DNA of 64,000 nt from CF-161 sp035638495 (GTDB taxonomy: Bacteria; Chloroflexota; Dormibacteria; Dormibacterales; Dormibacteraceae), in the NCBI GenBank assembly GCA_035638495.1, contig DASQZW010000251.1, positions 44,563 through 108,562 on the forward strand, given 5' to 3'. Below are positions 1 through 7,883 of the stretch, in pieces (within the stretch, counting starts at the first letter, position 1; every line of letters begins with the position of its first letter). The position numbers and the translations under genes were made by a program. Below the pieces are notes generated by a model, which saw only the letters and a list, made by a program, of their open reading frames with translations, was not told where the DNA came from and ran no database searches.

Positions 1-342
1 CGGGACTTCGACGTACTGCTCGTCAACCCGATCTACGACGGCATGAACCTCGTCGCGAAGGAGGCGATGATCGTCAACGAGCGCAACGGCGCGCTCGTGC
101 TCTCCGAGAACGCCGGCGCCCACGAGGAGCTCGGCGAGTGGGCGATCTCGATCAACCCGTTCGACGTCGGCGCCACCGCCGAGGCCCTGCACGCGGCCCT
201 GCACCTGCCGGAAGCCACGCGGCGCGCGAACGGCGAAGGGATCCGCCGGTGGGTGCGCGTCAACGACATCGGCCGCTGGCTCAGCCTGCAGATCCGGGAT
301 TTGCGCGATCTCGTCCCGCTGTCGGGCCACGTCGAGGATTGA
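1..342 (+). CDS. otsA: Trehalose-6-phosphate synthase, C-terminal part (5' end outside window)
   Basis: Reading frame 1 is open from the first base to the TGA at 340-342, giving 113 codons of the C-terminal end of a GT20 glycosyltransferase. The segment holds the nucleotide-sugar binding signature of the family, VNPIYDGMNLVAKEA followed by ENAGAHEEL and a run in which AISINPFDV is readable. OtsA transfers glucose from UDP-glucose (or another NDP-glucose) to glucose-6-phosphate in the cytosol, the first step of trehalose synthesis. No trehalose phosphatase gene follows directly. A penicillin-binding protein gene starts 11 bases downstream on the same strand. The family call is secure; sugar-donor preference cannot be read from this fragment. 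Confidence 0.93.
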   Translation, partial: RDFDVLLVNPIYDGMNLVAKEAMIVNERNGALVLSENAGAHEELGEWAISINPFDVGATAEALHAALHLPEATRRANGEGIRRWVRVNDIGRWLSLQIRDLRDLVPLSGHVED

Positions 343-353
343 CGAAGTGTTAG

Positions 354-3008
354 ATGACTGTCAGAGGCCCCGGCGGGCGTGACTATTTCCCCGGCGAGAA
401 CGTTGCCAGAGATGAGAAATATGTGCTCAATTATGACAGTGGCGCCTTCATGATTCGAGTTGACCAGCTGCGGGATTGGGTCGAGACGAGGGCGGAGCGC
501 CTGCGGCCTCGTGCAGTGGCCCTTGTCGGCGGATTCCAAGCATTCCTCGCCACTGTCTGGGCCTGGCTCGCCGCCGCGTGGACGGCCGCGAGCCACCGCG
601 TCCACCCTGTCGCGGCCGCCGCGGCGCCGCAGGCGCGGCGTGCCCGGGCGGTGCTGCCGCAGGCCGCCTCCGAAGCGTTCGACGGCGTCCTGCCCGCCGC
701 GGCCCGGGCCGTGGGCGCCCTGCGCCACCAGGTCGAAGCGGGCCGCGACGCCCGCGGCACCCCTCGCGAGCTGCGCGATTCGCAGGGGCGCCGGCTCCGC
801 GCCAGCGCGTACGCGCTCGGACCGGAGGGCATCAAGCACGGGAAGCGCCGCGTCCGCGGCGGGACACCGCACGTCGCCGGGTCGCTCCTGCCGGCGGCCG
901 TCAAGATCGGGATCGTCGTGCTCGTCGCCGGCTTCGGCTTCCTGGCCTCGTCCAGCGTCTACATCAACTACGCCGCCGACCTGCCCGACGCGCACCAGAT
1001 CACGAGCAACCCGCTGCCCGAGGACACGATGATCTACGGGTCCGACGGCACGCTGCTGGCGGACGTGCACAAGCCCGATGACCCGCAGCACTACTACGAG
1101 TCGCTGGACCAGATGGGGAAGTGGATGCCCGAGGCCTCGGTCGCGGTCGAGGACTCGGGGTTCTGGACCGAGCCCGGCATCGACGTGTTCGCCATGGGCC
1201 GGGCCGCCCTCATCGACTGGCGCCAGAAGCAGGCGGTGCAGGGCGCCTCGACCATCACCCAGCAGCTCGTCAAGGTTCGCCTGACGGGCAACGAGGTGTC
1301 CATCGACCGCAAGATCCGCGAGGCGGTCCTCGCGATCCAGGTCGAGCACACGTATACCAAGCGCCAGATCCTCGAGGAGTACCTGAACTCGATCGACTTC
1401 GGCAACCACGCCCGGGGCAGCCTGGCGGCGTCCCGCGTCTACTTCCACAAGGACACGAAGGACCTGGACCTCGCCCAGGCGTCGATGCTGGCCGGCATCC
1501 CGCAGAGCCCGTACAACAACGATCCGTTCACCTACTGGGACCACGCCAAGGCGCGCCAGCTCGAGGTGCTGAAGGCGATGGTCCGCACGCAGAAGATCAC
1601 GCAGGAGCAGGCGGACGAGGCCTACGCCGAGGACCTGAGCCCGCCCGCGCACATGTTCAGCCCGACCACGCAGGTGCTCGGGGCGCCCGCGTTCGTCGAC
1701 TGGGTCGCGGCGCAGATCGCCGGCAAGTACGGCACCGAGGCGCTGTACGGCGGCGGGCTCCGCGTGCAGACGACCATCAACATGCAGCTCGAGAGCGAGG
1801 CCCAGAAGGCGGTCAGTGACCAGGTCAACCGCTACGGCGCCTCACGCCACGAGACCCAGGGCGCGATGACCGCCATCGACCCGCGGACCGGCGCGGTGCT
1901 GGCGATGGTCGGCTCGGCCAACTCCGGCACGCAGTACAACTTCGCGTGGCGGAACCCGCGGAGCCCGGGCTCCTCGTTCAAGATCTACACGTACACGGCC
2001 GCGATCGAGAGCGGGAAGTACACGATGGCGACCATGATCCCGGACACCCCGGTCACCATCACGTGCGGTCAGGGCTGTCCGAACTACTCCCCCAAGAACT
2101 ACGACGGCGGCTCCCACGGCACGATGCAGCTCCAGCAGGCCATGGGCAACTCCTACAACGTGCCCGCGGTGAAGGTCGAGATGTCGATCGGCGTCGACCG
2201 GGTCGCGGACATGGCCAAGCGCATGGGCGCCCCTCCGTTCACGCCTCACTACGCGCCCGACGGGAGCGCCACGTACACGACCGACGACCCATCGTCGAGC
2301 TTCGGCCCATCCCTGACGCTCGGCGGCTACCCCGAGACGCCGCTCCAGATGGCGACGGGCGCCTCCGTGCTCGGGGCGCAGGGCCTGTACCACCAGCCCT
2401 ACGGCATCCAGTCCATCTCGGCCAGTGACGGTACGCCGATCTTCAAAGCAGACCCCAACAACGGCGCGCACCAGGTGCTGGACCCGAAGGTGGCCTACAT
2501 CATGGAGCAGATCATGTCCAACGACGCCAACCGCGTCCGGGCGTTCGGGGCCAACTCGGACCTGACGCTTCCGGGCCGGCGCGTCGGCGCCAAGACGGGA
2601 ACCGCGGAGGCCTTCAGCGACGGCTGGACGATCGGCTACACGCCGAGCCTGGCGTCAGCGTTCTGGTTCGGCAATCCGGACTACTCGCTGATGGCGGCCG
2701 GATGGGACGGCATCTATGCGGCCGCCCCGGCATGGCACCAGTTCATGATGTCCGCGCTGGACACGCTGAACGCGCCGCCCACCGAGTGGTTCTCGGAGCC
2801 GCCCGGCCTGGGCCACGCCGTCGTCGGCGGCGAGCCGGTCTGGCTCCTGCCGGGCACCAATGCAAACCAGCCGATGCCGCCGCTGCCGGCGAACGTGCAC
2901 ACTTCCTCCGGATCGCCGTGCCCGCAGCCCGGCCAGAACGGAAATCCGAACAACGGAAACAACCAGAACCCGAACAACCAGGCCTGCCCCGCGCGACCGA
3001 CCGGCTGA
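354..3008 (+). CDS. Class A penicillin-binding protein (glycosyltransferase GT51 plus transpeptidase)
   Basis: 884 residues if the first ATG is used; an ATG at 450 would remove 32 residues with little family resemblance. Residues 1 to about 177 are an Arg/Ala-rich cytoplasmic region, followed by one membrane helix (about 178-200). The GT51 domain follows: VAVEDSGFW near 265 carries the catalytic Glu and GASTITQQLVK near 296 is typical. The transpeptidase domain shows SSFK with Ser540 and Lys543, SYN at 600-602, and KTGTA starting at Lys747. The tail is rich in Asn, Pro and Gly. The enzyme polymerises and cross-links peptidoglycan outside the membrane. The cytoplasmic extension is much longer than in typical PBP1A proteins. 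An intact peptidoglycan enzyme argues for a walled cell. Confidence 0.93.
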   Translation: MTVRGPGGRDYFPGENVARDEKYVLNYDSGAFMIRVDQLRDWVETRAERLRPRAVALVGGFQAFLATVWAWLAAAWTAASHRVHPVAAAAAPQARRARAVLPQAASEAFDGVLPAAARAVGALRHQVEAGRDARGTPRELRDSQGRRLRASAYALGPEGIKHGKRRVRGGTPHVAGSLLPAAVKIGIVVLVAGFGFLASSSVYINYAADLPDAHQITSNPLPEDTMIYGSDGTLLADVHKPDDPQHYYESLDQMGKWMPEASVAVEDSGFWTEPGIDVFAMGRAALIDWRQKQAVQGASTITQQLVKVRLTGNEVSIDRKIREAVLAIQVEHTYTKRQILEEYLNSIDFGNHARGSLAASRVYFHKDTKDLDLAQASMLAGIPQSPYNNDPFTYWDHAKARQLEVLKAMVRTQKITQEQADEAYAEDLSPPAHMFSPTTQVLGAPAFVDWVAAQIAGKYGTEALYGGGLRVQTTINMQLESEAQKAVSDQVNRYGASRHETQGAMTAIDPRTGAVLAMVGSANSGTQYNFAWRNPRSPGSSFKIYTYTAAIESGKYTMATMIPDTPVTITCGQGCPNYSPKNYDGGSHGTMQLQQAMGNSYNVPAVKVEMSIGVDRVADMAKRMGAPPFTPHYAPDGSATYTTDDPSSSFGPSLTLGGYPETPLQMATGASVLGAQGLYHQPYGIQSISASDGTPIFKADPNNGAHQVLDPKVAYIMEQIMSNDANRVRAFGANSDLTLPGRRVGAKTGTAEAFSDGWTIGYTPSLASAFWFGNPDYSLMAAGWDGIYAAAPAWHQFMMSALDTLNAPPTEWFSEPPGLGHAVVGGEPVWLLPGTNANQPMPPLPANVHTSSGSPCPQPGQNGNPNNGNNQNPNNQACPARPTG

Positions 3009-3176
3009 CCCCGACCGAGCGAGTTCGACGGTGGCCCCGCGCTGGCCACGGCGTGGCCCGTGGTGAACTTGTGGAGACGTCGTTGGGGCCGAACGCGTAG
3101 GGACGAATGTACTCCACGCTATCGGCGTTCCTTAACAAAAAATGCTTGCCCGATTGAGGCTTCACCTGGCACCATC

Positions 3177-3192
3177 GACTACAAAAGTAGTC
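3177..3192. promoter_or_regulatory. 16-bp inverted repeat, candidate operator of the MerR-type gene
   Basis: GACTAC and GTAGTC form perfect 6-bp arms around AAAA, 62 bases before the MerR-type start codon. A second dyad, TAACC-CAA-GGTTA, lies at 3203-3215. MerR-type regulators often bind dyads in their own promoters, so autoregulation is plausible but is inference. Confidence 0.4.
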
Positions 3193-3253
3193 TGTGCGCC
3201 TGTAACCCAAGGTTAGGCTGAGAGGCTGGCCAAAGGAGAGAGAAGACAGCCCC

Positions 3254-3625
3254 ATGAAGACGAAGCAACGCGAGCCGGTCTCAGAGGTGAAGCCTCCCGC
3301 GGCCGGCGACGGGACCAGCATCCACCTCGACAAGCCGATCTACACGCTCAGCGTCGCGTCCGAGATCCTCGAGACCCATCCGCGGACGCTAATGATGTAC
3401 GAGCACCTCAACATGATCAAGCCGAAGCGCACGGTGACCAACCGGCGCCGGTACTCGCAGCGGGACCTCATGAAGCTGCAGGCGATCCAGACGCTCACCC
3501 GGAAGCACGGCGTGAACCTGGCGGGCGTCCGCTACATCCTCGCGCTCCTGAAGACGCTCCAGCTCAGCGGCCTCGAGCCGCCCGAGGGCCTGAAGGACCT
3601 CGACGTCACCCTTCTGGAGGTCTAG
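3254..3625 (+). CDS. MerR-family transcriptional regulator, HspR-like
   Basis: 123 residues. The N-terminal 30 residues are variable. A MerR winged-helix domain follows: IYTLSVASEILETHPRTL is the recognition helix-turn-helix, NRRRYSQRDL is the wing, and HGVNLAGVRYIL is the start of the dimerisation helix, a wording typical of HspR-type heat-shock repressors. There is no cysteine-rich effector loop, so metal sensing is unlikely. A purine-rich site, AAAGGAGAG (3232-3240), precedes the ATG by 13 bases, longer than usual. No dnaK/grpE/dnaJ gene is adjacent, so an HspR role in heat shock is family inference. Dyads upstream suggest autoregulation. Confidence 0.85.
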   Translation: MKTKQREPVSEVKPPAAGDGTSIHLDKPIYTLSVASEILETHPRTLMMYEHLNMIKPKRTVTNRRRYSQRDLMKLQAIQTLTRKHGVNLAGVRYILALLKTLQLSGLEPPEGLKDLDVTLLEV

Positions 3626-3661
3626 AGCCTCCGAGCTCGCCCGCGACGCTCGCCAAGAGGT

Positions 3662-3685
3662 GTCCGGTCCACCAGGGGACCGGAC
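3662..3685. terminator. Hairpin after the MerR-type gene
   Basis: GTCCGGTCC and GGACCGGAC form a perfect 9-bp stem with a 6-base loop, 37 bases after the regulator stop codon. There is no T run after it, so it could be an intrinsic terminator of the GC-rich type or simply an RNA-stabilising hairpin. Confidence 0.45.
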
Positions 3686-3767
3686 GCGGGGGGCCGCAGA
3701 CGAAGACATTTCCATTCGCGGAGTCCCTGCGACGATGGTGACTTCGTATGGTTCTTTCATGGCCCTA

Positions 3768-3789
3768 GCCAAATTGTTGCCATTTTGTT
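3768..3789. promoter_or_regulatory. Two adjacent 11-bp direct repeats upstream of the zinc-ribbon gene
   Basis: GCCAAATTGTT (3768-3778) is followed at once by GCCATTTTGTT (3779-3789); 9 of 11 positions agree. Head-to-tail half sites spaced by one helical turn look like a protein-binding site, and the AT-rich patch stands out from the surrounding sequence. It lies 47 bases before the proposed ATG at 3836. Confidence 0.35.
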
Positions 3790-3835
3790 AGCATGGCCGT
3801 CCCCGTTCAAATCCTCTCTCTCTGCGAGTCGAGCC

Positions 3836-4030
3836 ATGTCAAAGAGGCGGCGCAAGGCGGAGATCAAGGTCATGGCGCTTCCAAACGCCTTCCAGAGCGA
3901 GACCGCGGCGTGCCCGGTCTGCGGGAAGGACGCGCTGGCCTTTGGTCGCCGCGCGATGCAGATCGTGTTCCGGTGCCCGGGGTGCAAAGTGCTGTTCAAG
4001 CGCGCCCACAACCTGTCGTTCGACTTCTGA
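3836..4030 (+). CDS. Small zinc-ribbon protein
   Basis: 64 residues from the ATG at 3836 (an alternative ATG lies at 3872; an upstream in-frame GTG or TTG start would add a stretch with no family-like character). The protein has two CxxC knuckles, CPVCGK and CPGCK, 22 residues apart, separated by a Phe/Arg-rich strand, which is the layout of a zinc ribbon. The N-terminus is Lys/Arg-rich (MSKRRRKAEIK). Such small ribbons bind nucleic acid or act as accessory subunits; the target is unknown. It ends 31 bases before the metalloprotease gene and may share its transcript. Confidence 0.6.
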   Translation: MSKRRRKAEIKVMALPNAFQSETAACPVCGKDALAFGRRAMQIVFRCPGCKVLFKRAHNLSFDF

Positions 4031-4061
4031 AGCCGGCCGTACCGCCGGCGCGGAGCGGCCT

Positions 4062-5159
4062 ATGAGGCGAGGGTTCAGGCGCGGCCTGGCGATGGGCGCC
4101 CTGTCCGGCCTCGTCGCCGTGATGGTGGCAGAAGCCATGCGACCGCGCGGGGGCAGCACGCTGCTGCTCGACTGGGACGAGGTCACCCGACTGGCGACCG
4201 CCGGCCTGCGCGAGGAGCGCGTGCCTCCGGACCGGCTGACCGCCATCACGACCGCGTACAACGGCCTGGCGGCCGGCCTCAGGGCGCCGCTGCTGGAGAC
4301 CGTGGGCGGCCTGCCGGCCGGTGCCCGGCTGCCGGACTTTCAGGCTCTCGACCGGGCCAGCTGGCTGGATCTGAACGTCGGCATCCTGCGTCGCGTCATG
4401 GAGCCGCTGGCGGCCGTGACGCGCGTGCCGGAGTCCTGGCTCGCCGTGGCGGGCCGAGCGGGCCTGAACCGGTACGTCGCGCTCATGCTCGTGTACCTGG
4501 GCCGGCGCGTGCTCGGCCAGTTCGACCCGCAGCTGCTCGGACGGGAGCCGGTCCACCCGGCCCTGTACCTCGTCGAGCCCAACGTGGCGGCCTGGGAGGA
4601 CCAGGCGAAGCTGGACGGCACGGACCTCCGGCGCTGGCTGATCCTGCATGAGATGACGCACGCATGGCAGTTCGCCGGCCACCCCTGGCTGCGCGACCAC
4701 CTGGACAGCCAGATCGACGCGCTGGTCGGCCTGGCCGTCCGCACCGCGACAGGAGGCGGACTGCAGCGCCTCCGTGCGGTCGCCGGCGCTCCGTCGCAGT
4801 GGGACCTGGTGCGGCACATGCAGGCGACGATGTCGCTGGTGGAGGGGCACGGCAACCTCGTGATGAGCCTGGTGGGGCAGCGGGCGCTGCCCTCGTTCGC
4901 GCGACTGGACGCGGCCTACCGCCGGCGCAGCGGCGAGCGGGGCCCGCTCGAACGGCTGCTCTGGCGCGTGACCGGACTGGAGATGAAGATGGAGCAGTAC
5001 CGGGTGGGCGAGCGGTTCGCGCGGGACGTGCACGACCACTACGGCATGGAGGTGCTGAACCGCGCGTGGGACGGCCCCGAGGCGCTGCCGCGACCCGATG
5101 AGCTGAGCGCGCCCGACCGCTGGTACCGCCGCGTCGTCCGCGCAGGCGCGCCGCGGTGA
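4062..5159 (+). CDS. Zinc-dependent metalloprotease-like protein, DUF2342 family
   Basis: 365 residues from the ATG at 4062. The start is preferred over longer options because the protein then opens with a short basic segment and a hydrophobic stretch (GLAMGALSGLVAVMVAEAM). The active-site signature HEMTH is at residues 196-200 inside WLILHEMTHAWQF. The C-terminal half contains MSLVEGHGN, whose Glu is the likely third metal ligand, and ends in KMEQYRVGERF. This is the family often annotated as coenzyme F420 biosynthesis-associated protein or zinc-dependent metalloprotease in Actinobacteria and Chloroflexota. The substrate is not known. No F420 gene is nearby. Element copy 1 begins 8 bases after the stop codon. 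Confidence 0.85.
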   Translation: MRRGFRRGLAMGALSGLVAVMVAEAMRPRGGSTLLLDWDEVTRLATAGLREERVPPDRLTAITTAYNGLAAGLRAPLLETVGGLPAGARLPDFQALDRASWLDLNVGILRRVMEPLAAVTRVPESWLAVAGRAGLNRYVALMLVYLGRRVLGQFDPQLLGREPVHPALYLVEPNVAAWEDQAKLDGTDLRRWLILHEMTHAWQFAGHPWLRDHLDSQIDALVGLAVRTATGGGLQRLRAVAGAPSQWDLVRHMQATMSLVEGHGNLVMSLVGQRALPSFARLDAAYRRRSGERGPLERLLWRVTGLEMKMEQYRVGERFARDVHDHYGMEVLNRAWDGPEALPRPDELSAPDRWYRRVVRAGAPR

Positions 5160-5166
5160 GAACGAT

Positions 5167-5311
5167 GTCCCTCTCCCCTTGCGGGAGAGGTGGGTCCGCC
5201 AGGACCCGGAGGGGGGTTTGCTGAGACGAGCCGGCGATTCGGTGCCGTCCGTTCCGAGCGACCCCCCCTCCGGCCCGTGACCGGGCCACCTCCCCCGCGA
5301 GGGGGGAGGGA
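5167..5311 (+). repeat. Long palindromic element, copy 1
   Basis: 145 bases running from GTCCCTC to GAGGGA. Each end is a C-rich/G-rich hairpin arm of the CTCCCC...GGGGAG type. Inside lie GGGTCC...GGACCC and an inner pair of GGAGGGGGGT and ACCCCCCCTCC type sequences, so the whole unit can fold into a large imperfect palindrome. It is nearly identical to copy 2 (5516-5660), with the same length, and is related to copy 3 (15438-15596, minus strand). The frame beginning at the GTG of 5190 is open through the element and reads PPPPRGGRD near its right end. Confidence 0.85.
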
Positions 5312-5316
5312 TCGTG

Positions 5317-5506
5317 TCTACACGACGCGGCCCGCGATCGAGCGAAGCCTCCGGGCCGCCAGTCCGGACCTGACCGGCGACCAGCTCCGCGACAGCGTCA
5401 CGTACGGATACTTCTCCTCGTGGGTGCTCGTCGCGGTCGTTCTGGCGGTGCTCGCGGTCGGCGCCGTGCAGCTGCCCACGAACGCTCTCGCGCTTGCGAG
5501 CCCGGC
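5317..5506 (+). pseudogene. Truncated duplicate of the downstream membrane-protein gene
   Basis: This stretch aligns with 5753-6008 of the downstream gene: both read TRPAIERSLRAASPDLTGDQ and both end in QLPTNALALASPA. Relative to that gene it lacks the first roughly 29 residues and has an internal in-frame loss of 66 bases (22 codons, the loop and part of the second and third membrane segments). It is cut at its 3' end where element copy 2 begins. The frame stays open from element copy 1 into the fragment and stops at 5573 inside copy 2. A functional product is unlikely; a short two-segment membrane peptide cannot be excluded. Confidence 0.75.
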
Positions 5507-5515
5507 GAGAACGAT

Positions 5516-5660
5516 GTCCCTCCCCCCTTGCGGGGGAGGTGGGTCCGCCAGGACCCGGAGGGGGGTTTGCTGAGACGAGCCGGCGATTCGGTGCCGTCCG
5601 TTCCAAGCGACCCCCCCTCCGGCCCGTGACCGGGCCACCTCCCCCGCGAGGGGGGAGGGA
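5516..5660 (+). repeat. Long palindromic element, copy 2
   Basis: 145 bases, the same boundaries as copy 1 and only a handful of differences. It abuts the 3' end of the truncated gene fragment on its left and the 5' end of the full membrane-protein gene on its right. The gene's reading frame is open back through the entire element to 5494, again with PPPPRGGRD at the right end. The flanking 8 bases on the left (GAGAACGAT) match those of copy 1, so the left boundary of the repeated unit may lie slightly further out. Confidence 0.85.
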
Positions 5661-5673
5661 TCGCGTCCACACC

Positions 5674-6138
5674 GCCTGGACGCTGCCGCTGCGCGGGGCC
5701 ACCGCCGGCTACCTGCTGCTCGCCGCGCTCGTGGAGCTGGTCACGAACGCCCTCTACGAGACGCGACCCGCGATCGAGCGAAGCCTCCGGGCGGCCAGTC
5801 CGGACCTGACCGGCGACCAGCTCCGCGACAGCGTCACGTTCGGATACGTCTCGTCGTGGGTGCTCGTCGCGGCCGTGGTCGCGGGCGCCGCGGTGCTGTC
5901 GCTCGGCGCCTACCGCGGCTGGCGGTGGGCGTTCTGGGTCAGTCTGGCGGTGCTCGCCGTCGGCGCCGTGCAGCTCCCCACGAACGCTCTCGCGCTTGCG
6001 AGCCCGGCCACACAGATCCAGCCGCCGGCGGCGATCGCCGTCGAACTGGGCTTCTCCCTCCTGGCGCTCGGCCTGCTCGTCTGGTCAATTCTGGCCGCTG
6101 CCCGATACGGCCCCTGGGCGATGCGACGGCCCGGTTAG
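5674..6138 (+). CDS. Small polytopic membrane protein, 5' end merged with a repeat element
   Basis: The first residue outside the element-like sequence is near 5674. About 154 residues follow, with four predicted membrane segments: TAGYLLLAALVELV, WVLVAAVVAGAAVL, AFWVSLAVLAVGAV and ELGFSLLALGLLVW. I do not recognise a family. There is no ATG, GTG or TTG between the end of element copy 2 (5660) and the first membrane segment. The next in-frame start, GTG at 5731, would cut that segment. In-frame starts inside or before the element are GTG at 5539 and the codon at 5494. Translation may therefore begin inside the element, or the original start was lost. It converges with the minus-strand gene ending at 6135. 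Confidence 0.6.
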   Translation, partial: AWTLPLRGATAGYLLLAALVELVTNALYETRPAIERSLRAASPDLTGDQLRDSVTFGYVSSWVLVAAVVAGAAVLSLGAYRGWRWAFWVSLAVLAVGAVQLPTNALALASPATQIQPPAAIAVELGFSLLALGLLVWSILAAARYGPWAMRRPG

Positions 6139-6587
6139 TCCCGGATCTCCTCCTCCGCAGTCTCGGCGGAGATGGGCAGGACCGCGACCGGCAGCTCCGA
6201 GATGTCGAAGTAGCGAACGGGCTTGCTCATACGCTTGGCGATGCCGACCTGCACCTTCACGCCCAGTGAGATGCGCCCGAACACCCAGACCTCGTCACTG
6301 CGGGCCAGGAGGTTGTTCATCGCCTCCCGCACCACGGTCTTGGGCACTGTGTGGAGCAGGTAGTAGTCGAAGAGCATGAACGGACTGACAGGCACCATCC
6401 CCGAGTCCAGGACGAACTTCTGGACGTGGTTGCGCCAGTAGAAGTTGCGATTGGACATCGCGACGTAGACCAGGCGCTTGGGGTGCCTGAGCGTCTGCTC
6501 GGCCTGGTCCAGGGCGCTCGGCTTGGTGGTGGGCCGGAAGATCCGCTCGAGGATGTCCTCGGCAAACCTGCCCGAAACGACTTCCAT
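6135..6587 (-). CDS. Small Rossmann-like protein, nucleoside deoxyribosyltransferase-type fold (function unknown)
   Basis: 150 residues. The core begins KRLVYVAMSNRNFYWR, continues GMVPVSPFMLFDYYL, and ends with SDEVWVFGRISLGVKVQVGIAKRMSKPVRYFDI. The order strand, conserved Ser/Arg, VSPFML, then a DEVWVFG...G...A...KPV block resembles the DUF4406/nucleoside 2-deoxyribosyltransferase-like fold, which binds nucleotides. I cannot see the complete catalytic set of a true deoxyribosyltransferase, so enzymatic activity is uncertain. The gene is divergent from the SDR gene, with only 21 bases between the two start codons, so the two probably share a regulatory region or use very short leaders. Confidence 0.6.
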   Translation of the reverse strand: MEVVSGRFAEDILERIFRPTTKPSALDQAEQTLRHPKRLVYVAMSNRNFYWRNHVQKFVLDSGMVPVSPFMLFDYYLLHTVPKTVVREAMNNLLARSDEVWVFGRISLGVKVQVGIAKRMSKPVRYFDISELPVAVLPISAETAEEEIRD

Positions 6588-6608
6588 TGGCGCTTATCCT
6601 ATCCATCC

Positions 6609-7373
6609 GTGCCGAACTTCCAACTCACTGAGCGTGTGGCGATCGTCACGGGAGCCAGTCGGGGCCTCGGCAGTGCGATCGCCGAGGGTCTGGCGGAGCA
6701 CGGCGCCAGGGTGGTCCTCAGCAGCCGCAAGCAGGACGACCTCGACCGCGAGGCGGCCCGGATCAACGAGCGTTTCCCCGGCTCGTCGGCTGCGATCGCG
6801 GCGCACGCGGGACGTCACGACGACCTCAGGCGCCTGGTCGACAGCACCGTGGAGCGGTTCGGCCGTGTCGACATCCTGGTCAACAACGCAGGCACCAACC
6901 CGTACTTCGGGCCGCTGATCGACGCGGACCCGGCGGTCTGGGACAAGACGTTCGAGGTCAACCTCCGCGGCTACTTCCTGCTCACACAGCTCGTCTATCG
7001 CGCGTCGATGGAGCAGAACGGCGGCGCCGTGCTGAACATTGCCAGCACCGGCGGCCTGCGGCCCAGCATCGGACTCGGCGTCTACGACGTGACGAAGGCG
7101 GGGGTGATCATGCTGACGCGCCAGCTCGCCCGCGAGCTGGGTGGGCGCGTACGGGTCAACTGCATCGCGCCCGGCCTCTTCAAGACCCGGTTCGCGGAGG
7201 CGCTGTGGAGCAACGAGGCGGTTCTCGACCGCGTGGTCCAGAGCAACCCGTTCGGACGCATCGGCAGCCCGGAGGAGATCGCGGGGGCCGCGGTATTCCT
7301 CGTCTCTGATGCCGCGAGCTACGTCAACGGCCAGGTGCTGGTCGTCGACGGCGGAGGCACGGGCGAGGGCTGA
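6609..7373 (+). CDS. SDR-family oxidoreductase (3-oxoacyl-ACP reductase/glucose dehydrogenase type)
   Basis: 254 residues from the GTG at 6609, chosen because VPNFQLTERVAIVTGASRG is the usual N-terminal layout and upstream frame sequence lies over the opposite gene. Classical short-chain dehydrogenase motifs are all present: TGASRGLG for the cofactor, LVNNAGTN, IASTGG with the active-site Ser region, and YDVTK with Tyr159 and Lys163. The end ASYVNGQVLVVDGGGTGEG is typical. SSRKQDD at the end of the second strand favours NADP(H). The enzyme reduces or oxidises a carbonyl/alcohol in the cytosol; the substrate cannot be told from sequence. Confidence 0.88.
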   Translation: MPNFQLTERVAIVTGASRGLGSAIAEGLAEHGARVVLSSRKQDDLDREAARINERFPGSSAAIAAHAGRHDDLRRLVDSTVERFGRVDILVNNAGTNPYFGPLIDADPAVWDKTFEVNLRGYFLLTQLVYRASMEQNGGAVLNIASTGGLRPSIGLGVYDVTKAGVIMLTRQLARELGGRVRVNCIAPGLFKTRFAEALWSNEAVLDRVVQSNPFGRIGSPEEIAGAAVFLVSDAASYVNGQVLVVDGGGTGEG

Positions 7374-7453
7374 GCCCGCGCGGCAGCGAGGCGGCCGCCG
7401 GGCGACCCGGCGACCGCCTGCGTCGGATGAGAGGAACCGACCGGGACTGGACC

Positions 7454-7702
7454 TCAGTAGACCGGCGCGATGTCCAGGATCGTCACGGAGCGCAGGCCGC
7501 CCGGGGCGCGCACCTTGACCTGGTCGCCGGCGGTGTGGCCGAGCAGCGCCACGGCGAGCGGCGACTCCGTGGAGATGCGCCTCGACGCGGCGTCGGCCTC
7601 CTCGCCGCCGACGATCGTGTACTCGTCCTCGCCGTCAGAGAAGAGCACGCGAACCCGCGAACCGACCCTGACAGTGTCGCCGTCACAGACTGTCGATGTC
7701 AT
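7454..7702 (-). CDS. Stand-alone GreA/GreB C-terminal domain protein
   Basis: 82 residues from the ATG at 7702, with GAAGAGGGTGAA as a good ribosome-binding site just upstream; longer starts add 41 residues without similarity. The protein reads VRVLFSDGEDEYTIVGGEEAD, then ISTESPLAVALLGHTAGDQVKVRAPGG, the FKBP-like C-terminal domain of transcription elongation factors GreA/GreB and Rnk. The coiled-coil N-terminal domain that stimulates transcript cleavage is absent. It probably binds RNA polymerase near the secondary channel without cleavage activity, as Rnk-type proteins do; this is inference. Confidence 0.8.
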   Translation of the reverse strand: MTSTVCDGDTVRVGSRVRVLFSDGEDEYTIVGGEEADAASRRISTESPLAVALLGHTAGDQVKVRAPGGLRSVTILDIAPVY

Positions 7703-7883
7703 TTCACCCTCTTCATCATGGGAGTGAGCTGTTGATATGTGAGACGTGTGGACAACGTATGACACCGCAAACCCGATGCACTGGGAAAGGGCCAGAGCGG
7801 GGCCGTTCAGGGCGCCCACAATCACTCGTCAGTCATTTGACAATCATGTTCGGTCGCCTTGCTGGATGTGGGGGTTCAACATT

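Noticed and set aside
33..1652. Long antisense open frame over the trehalose synthase and PBP genes
   Set aside because: A shadow of strongly supported genes on the plus strand, with no recognisable protein sequence.
3130..3220. HAIR-type operator (CTTGAG-N7-CTCAAG-like) expected for HspR
   Set aside because: TTGAGG at 3154 has no matching inverted partner; the dyads present have other sequences.
3800..3830. GTTCAAATC, resembling the T-loop of a tRNA
   Set aside because: The bases on both sides do not pair to form a T stem, and no acceptor or anticodon arm fits.
5158..5672. CRISPR array
   Set aside because: Only two repeats, each 145 bases and internally palindromic, with a gene fragment as the spacer; no cas genes.
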